Positions 58,137-64,000 of a DNA stretch of 64,000 bases are shown piece by piece. The DNA lies in assembly GCA_954871525.1 (NCBI GenBank), contig OX940868.1, positions 23,059,056 through 23,123,055 on the forward strand, in the 5' to 3' direction. The stretch comes from Parietaria judaica (lineage: Eukaryota > Streptophyta > Magnoliopsida > Rosales > Urticaceae). The notes beneath the pieces were generated by a model that did not search any database, was not told the DNA's origin, and was given only the letters and a program-made list of their open reading frames with translations. Position 1 is the stretch's first letter. Every line of letters begins with the position of its first letter. The position numbers and the translations under genes were made by a program.

Positions 58137-59957
58137 TTCAAAAAATTATTAATTATTATATATTAATTAATTTCCAATCCGACGGTAAAGATTAAATCTT
58201 GAACCGATCCAACGGATACAATTAATTAGGTCAAATTCGAAAACCCTAAGCTTGGTCACCAAGCTATTATTTTCGAATTAGGGTTAGGTCAAAAATCAAT
58301 CATCTTAATCCTACGGTTGATATTAAATCATTTCCGATCTAAAGGATAAGATTGATTTTAGGGTTTTACTAAAGTGCTAAACTTTAGGTACTTATGCCGC
58401 AAATATGGGTTCTTCAAATCTCATCATTCGAATTAGCTAGGGTTTCATTTACCCAAGACCTAATTCGAATTTTACACATTTAATATATATAAATATATAT
58501 TTTTATTTATTAATATAAATCTATTAATTATTAATTAATTATTAATAAGACATTAATAATTAAATCCAAATAATTAAATTATATCAATAAAACCTGATCT
58601 CAATATCACACATTAAATTTCATGGTGCCACACCATCATTTAAATTCGTGACATTCGATTTAATTTCATAGTTTATCGTACCGAACACAAACTTAGAAAA
58701 TCCATAAATCACAAACCGTAAGTCGGAATGACTTGGTTCAAAAAGCAAAGTTTCTTAGAATTTAATTTACATCAACATGGTGCTGATAGAAAATATAAAT
58801 TCTAACTTTCTTTTTATCAGTTAATTCCGTGTACCAAAATATGGTACTTTTGCCACGCTGACGATAAAACTATCCGACGTCCGCCAAAGACTTGTCAGTT
58901 TTATAAGTCGAGCCAAATGATTAAACATTATCCAGAATGTATTTTAATCACGTACGTATCATCCGTTACAGAGCTATCCTGGGGATCATGGACCCGTATC
59001 ACTTAAGCTCCAACGAACCGCTAGATGTTCGTCAAACCTCGAAGTGATTCCATTATAGACCCGAGGCTGCACTATTTAGTGATACGGTATATATTATTCC
59101 CTTATAACAGCAGGGTGTCCATTGATACAATCAAATTCCGGTTATTGATCTTTCACTTGATGATCCACACATGAGCAGGCGGTTTTTACCGTATTGCCTC
59201 TCACTGCATTTTCATCCTTAAATCCGTTGATAATATTATGAGAAACCCACTTATGATTACGAGTCATAAGCTGGCCATGGGTAAATCTCACTTCTCACCA
59301 TCGACAATTAAGGTAATCATCTTGACTCTGAAGAGAGCTATGTGATGCCCATATCTATGATCAAGCTACCTTCACTGTTGACTATCATGTTCCCAAAATA
59401 ATAGTATTGGGAACAGCGGTAATATATTGTGTTCTTAAACGGTTAAATCAAAGAACAATCAAGTCAACAGATCAGACTCAAGATCACTCAGGACTTAGAT
59501 CGAATATCTATTTGATCATCTAATAGTGACTCAACTTCAAGTTATCAGTGACGGTCTTATATGATAACTTCTTGAGTTTAAGTCAGGTCCAGTCCAGTAT
59601 GAAGACGCTTCATACTTAATGCACTTCTAGTGAATGTGACACACACACTTAATCCAGAATAGGATTATATCACTTAGTCACATTAATGACCTTTTCGATT
59701 AATGGGCTCCCACCCAGTTAATCAGGTCACGGACATTTTAAGTTCATTTATTATGATTATCAATTCTTCCTCACATTGACTCCGGTGTGATGATAATAAC
59801 ATAATTGCATTCCATTATGAACTATGGATCAAACATTCTATTATACTCTACAGAAACTATAATAAGATTAACATAATAAGTATTATCTTCATTCAACGAC
59901 TAGTCATAATCTTTTACAAATGGGTTAAAACAGCTTGTTTAAGGACACGTGTCCAAC
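57000..59957 (-). mobile_element. Solo LTR of 2,958 bp
   Basis: Plus-strand ends are tgttggaaattgg and cgtgtccaaca, a TG...CA unit with short inverted tips. It is flanked by the exact 5-bp duplication ggggc (56995-56999 and 59958-59962) and interrupts the 36-bp repeat array of the Mutator-like element. A TATA box on the minus strand (plus 'tatttatagc' at 57681-57690) with a pyrimidine-rich leader sets the orientation as minus. No internal retrotransposon domain, PBS or second LTR is seen, so it is a solo LTR. An internal direct repeat of about 100 bp (57770-57870 and 57950-58060) is present. Confidence 0.8.
58073..58136. repeat. (AAT)n microsatellite inside the solo LTR
   Basis: About 21 AAT/TAA trinucleotides without interruption. 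Confidence 0.9.
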
Positions 59958-60602
59958 AGGGGCAACTTCAAGCGTAGCGACGACGGCGAAGGACGGGGCG
60001 ACTTCAAGCGTAGCAAAGACGGCGAAGGACGAGGCGACTCCATTGATGGCGTTCGGAGCTTGGCGCTTGAAGAGGTGGTGGAAACATAGGTGAAGACGAA
60101 GGCAAGCCGTCGAACTCCGGTCGTTAAGGGTGGTAAATCATCGGTGGAGCGCCTTCATTATGAAATGTCGAAACCCTAGCTTGCAAGAGATCTGAGTTTC
60201 AACGTGAGAGGAAAACCAGAGAATAAATCAAGAGAGAGAAAATACAAAATGTTATCCTAATTAATAGCAAAAGAGGTTACAATCAAAGATTTACTCTCAT
60301 AATATGAAATCCACATTAATAGGTGATTAGGTTGAAACGTGATTAGCTAAAAAAATTTAATTTTTTGAATTAAATTTAAATGTAATCAGTTACCATGATT
60401 TGTGGTGATAATGTTAATTACCATTTTAATTAACTACGAAAATAATAATTTAAATTGATTAATTAAAGGATATTCCAGGAATAAAATTGAATTTAATATG
60501 TCACCTCATGTTAATTGGCTAGTTTACAAAAGTAACCAAAATTTAATTATTTTACTAAACTTATGTTTCAATATGGCTATTTGGTGCAATTTCTCTTAAA
60601 AA

Positions 60603-63600
60603 TAATATCAACTAGTAAATAAATGCGTGAAGAAGAAATTAAAAAGTGCGTCAGTTAATAGTAAAATAAGTCTGCGAAGACGAAAATGGAGAATGTTTTT
60701 AAGTAGGTAGTAATTAATAGAATAAAGACATGCATATACATGTTATGTAAATGCATTTTTTAAGAGATAGACTTTCGAAAACTTTAAAAAACTAAGGAAA
60801 TTAAATTATAAATGAATTGATGACTTATATATATTTGAATACAAGGTTATGAGAAGACTTGGCCAAACTGTATTTATTTTAAAGAGACATCACGGACCAG
60901 AAAATTCATGCCTTACGTAACATGTGTTTTTCTAAAGATAACCATCTTCCTTGAAAAAATTTTACTCACCACATAATTTATATAATATATATATAGACAT
61001 ACATGCATACATACTCTGATGTATAGGACTATAGGTATAAAATGACTTGCTATCATTTATGTCTTCATTTATGCCGATACCTTCGTGAATAAACGACATA
61101 GATAATAGTGTTTCTTAATCAATTATTTACTTTTATTTTTCATTTATAAAATTAGGGTTTCGAGATTCGTCATGGGAACTTGTTTTACATATACGAAGTC
61201 TACTTCCTAACCGAGTAATATAATACAACTGCTTATCTATATATATTTTTTATGCAATCGATCAGATTGCCAACATTTTGCTTACGACATTTGCCTTGGT
61301 CGACAAGATTATATATAGGATAGTGTGTTTGATGAGTACTTATTGTATCTAATTATGTCAAGTTCATATATATTTCTTAATAGTAATTACTAATTAGGTT
61401 ATCGTGTTCTCAACTTGGAGCTTATCCTAATCTTCCTCGCTGAATAATAATTATATGATTAATCATGTAGATAAACCGATGACACTCGTGACCAAATCAA
61501 CCAATAACTCAATTCATTGAACTTTCAAAGCTTTTTGTTCACATGCAAGGTCACTCGCTAGCCACAACTACTATCGCATATTATTATTATTATAATTGCG
61601 TCATCATACAAATTATATAAATATACAGATTAGCAGTCAAACAAACAGTTATATATTTTGTTTAAAAAATGATCATAAGTCAATGCGAAGTTAAGAGCTG
61701 AAAAACTTGTTCGCATTATTAACAATTAATAATTCAAACAGATGTTACAACCTTCCTTCATATATTATGTCAAGTGGTGCATGCGCGAGGAGAATAGGGC
61801 ACATTAGGTCGATAATTTACTATTAAAAAAAAATACATTAATATTATTAGTTTATAATTGGAAAGACACGCATGCGTACACCATATATATAGTTATACTT
61901 ATATACATATATACGTGGAAACTCCAACATACATATAATAATTGTCATTGAAATTTGAAAGTATTAAACTCATTTTAGTATAGCGTTAAGTACTGGAGAT
62001 CCTTTGATATGATTGGCTACAAGAAAAACCCTTGAATCAGAACACCTAGTTTGACACAAAGTTAGTCTCTCGAAACTCGAAAGAAGTTTGATCAAGATGT
62101 GTACGTGGCATAAATATCATGATAAGCACGTCGCTGTGGAGACTCAAAATAGTTTTTTATCATTTACATATACATTTGTTAGTCGCCACTTCGCACGATT
62201 ATAAATTGTTTAGAGCTACTTATTTGTATTTATTCATTAATTTGCCTTTGTATATTTGTTTTGATCGCAGTGATGATACATATTTATATAGTCGTAGACA
62301 TATATACATGCAATGTTATTGTTGACAAAATACAAGACAAGTACGAGCCGTCCAATGCGTAAGCCCTATGCTCTTACTTTATTCCATAATCTATAAATTA
62401 ATTAGTATACCTTGATAATATATAAATAATATTAAATGTACAAAAATGAATCATAGCAAGTTTAGGGTTATCTCGAAAAGTGGCCTTTACCCTTTTGTTT
62501 TTATATATATTTGCTACTTTGCTTGACCCCATGAGCTCTCTCTCTCTCTCTAATGTTAAATGTTAATAATTAATTGAGTTAAGTATATCATGAGTAAAAT
62601 GACAAAATTAAGTTTGTATATAGTAAATAAAAAAGGTGTAATTGAATAATATGTATTATTGAGCTCCACTTGTCATGGCTTGTCTGGAGGAATGGCTCTT
62701 GGAGGAGATGAAAGAATAGATGAGATCCTGAATCATATTCATGATGATACTACACATTCGAATATATTATCATAAGAAGGCAGATATCAGTCTCTTTCTA
62801 TTATACGAGTATGGAATCACATAATTAATTTACATGACCCCATTGACTTCTTTTCATTTTTAGTATTACTTTTATTTTAGATTCACTTAGGGCCCGCCAA
62901 TAAAACTATATATATATATAAAAAATAAAAAAAAAACAATTGTCTTTCCAATTATTCTTACCCAATTTTCATTATCTATTTTTATTGTATCGCTGACGCC
63001 AGCAAAAAAAATTCGTTAAAAATATTCGTGAGAGTATGATCACAATTTATAACCTTGTTAAGTTGGAATTTATTGTACGATAATATTTGTTCATGTCCCA
63101 TGGAAATGAAACGTTTTTCTCGTGAATTATGTGATTACGAAAGTAGTGATGGAAATTAATTGATGATAAAGTTAGGTGTCACGCCCTTGATGCACCGGCC
63201 ACTATTTCTCTACGAACTATTGTGACCACCATTTGATAATATTTATCATCAACTTATTAGTTACATGTATAAATTGACTTGCAATTTTCAAAATCATCAT
63301 TGATTAATATAGTTCCTAATTTTTATACTTTATTAGGCCGCCCAAAGCTTTTATTTTCTGAAAAATTAGTCAATATCGAGTGTTCTTATATAACACGAAA
63401 AATAAATACATGGACGTAAATAAGCCATGTCATCAATCTCCCCTTCAAATGCGACTAAAAAATACCCAATTTTTCTACAAAAGGAAAAGAAAAGAAGAAA
63501 CAACTTCGAAAAAAACATCCCATATTTAAGATTATGTTAATACTTTCATAAAAGTTGTCGATGTAAAGCATCATTTGGGCATATGTCATTGTTGTCAAAG

Positions 63601-64000
63601 ACAATATTCTAATCTCTCATTTTGTTACCATCGAGATTGCTAGTTTTATTCTATTTACCTTCTCATTTTTGTATCATATGGAAGAGATATATGTTCATTT
63701 GGCTTGATTGCTCATATTTCTAGCTAGTTATAAATATAGAAAATTAATTTTTAGACAATATAATTGCACGTATTTGCCAGGACATATAGTGCAAAATTGG
63801 GTTGTATAACTTGAATTGTGGATTTGATAAAATAGAGACCGATTGATAACAATTATGAGATTGAATTAATTCAGTTCATGTCTGCAATTTTGGTGCAATA
63901 ATGAGGCATCCAATAATTGGTCCTAATTTAATGCTCGATGTCAACTTATAATTGAATTCATTTCATATATATAGCTGAAGAAAAATAACACCAATTAGTA
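60603..64000. other. Gene-free AT-rich right end of the window
   Basis: I find no conserved coding region, tRNA or element boundary in this 3.4 kb. The 68-aa frame at 62119 has no family features. A (CT)n run lies near 62536-62551. The region may be the distal promoter of a gene beyond the window. Confidence 0.5.

Larger units (their letters stand above)
55344..60593. mobile_element. Mutator-like element (copy 2), split by a solo LTR
   Basis: Ends match copy 1 (aatagccaatttgaaac...tttggttaattttgtaaactag on the left; the inverted equivalent on the right). Flanking 9-mers are tcttaaaag (55335-55343) and tcttaaaaa (60594-60602), 8 of 9. Without the inserted LTR it is about 2.29 kb. The interior has repeats around 'gcattaacgtgaatta' (55800-56120), a minus-strand exon-like patch (about 56290-56370, preceded by ttgcag) that I cannot identify, and 36-bp GC-rich tandem repeats. 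No transposase is seen. Confidence 0.65.

Noticed and set aside
1..64000. CRISPR arrays, bacterial defence islands, operons or viral genes
   Set aside because: Repeats present are microsatellites or transposon ends without spacer structure, and all real genes are intron-containing or typical plant genes.

Overview
The window is nuclear DNA from a flowering plant, very probably a eudicot. Genes have small exons with GT-AG introns, coding exons are GC-rich in an AT-rich background, and the intergenic space is full of plant-type transposons. A TIC56 gene argues against a grass, since grasses are reported to lack TIC56. No bacterial operons, CRISPR arrays, rRNA or ordinary tRNA genes were seen. 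I could not name the species.

Six protein genes are supported. From left to right they are: adenine phosphoribosyltransferase (2.25-3.84 kb, +, 6 exons, 182 aa); an intronless protein of the plant C2H2-like/ADP-ribosylation-fold family (6.27-7.13 kb, -, 285 aa); an intronless PAP2 phosphatase resembling lipid phosphate phosphatase beta (18.58-19.15 kb, +, 190 aa); an OSBP-related protein of the ORP2A type (30.56-35.06 kb, +, 10 coding exons, 752 aa); TIC56 of the chloroplast import machinery (35.88-38.90 kb, +, 5 exons, 533 aa); and an NPF6/NRT1.1-like transporter (47.49-43.02 kb, -, 5 exons, 588 aa). I assembled the multi-exon models by hand from splice sites, reading phase and family conservation. 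All of them close in frame. From memory, the first four have the same neighbour order as Arabidopsis At4g22570-At4g22540, so the left half looks like a conserved block stretched by transposons. The genes share no obvious pathway and are an ordinary eukaryotic neighbourhood.

Mobile DNA is the main feature of the rest. It includes a 5'-truncated L1-type LINE with an open RT-RNase H frame and a perfect 17-bp target duplication (10.67-13.25 kb), and two related Mutator-like elements with 9-bp duplications (8.53-10.11 and 55.34-60.59 kb). The first Mutator-like copy carries what looks like a fragment of a serine hydroxymethyltransferase gene. The second is split by a 2,958-bp solo LTR with its own 5-bp duplication. 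There are also hAT-like elements (14.05, 26.58, 41.25 and 45.09 kb), two abutting long foldback elements (39.52-40.79 kb), a tRNA-derived SINE (42.11 kb), a decayed LTR retrotransposon with two tRNA-Met primer sites (51.1-52.5 kb), two smaller solo-LTR-like units, an 8-bp-period minisatellite and many AT, CT, GA and AAT microsatellites. The right-hand 3.4 kb, and several long AT-rich spacers, contain nothing I can call.

I found no convincing new biological system. The points most worth checking are the Tyr at the nitrate-binding His site of the NPF6 protein, a stop-free 99-nt intron splitting the OSBP signature, gene-fragment capture by the Mutator-like family, and the paired foldbacks as a likely small-RNA source.
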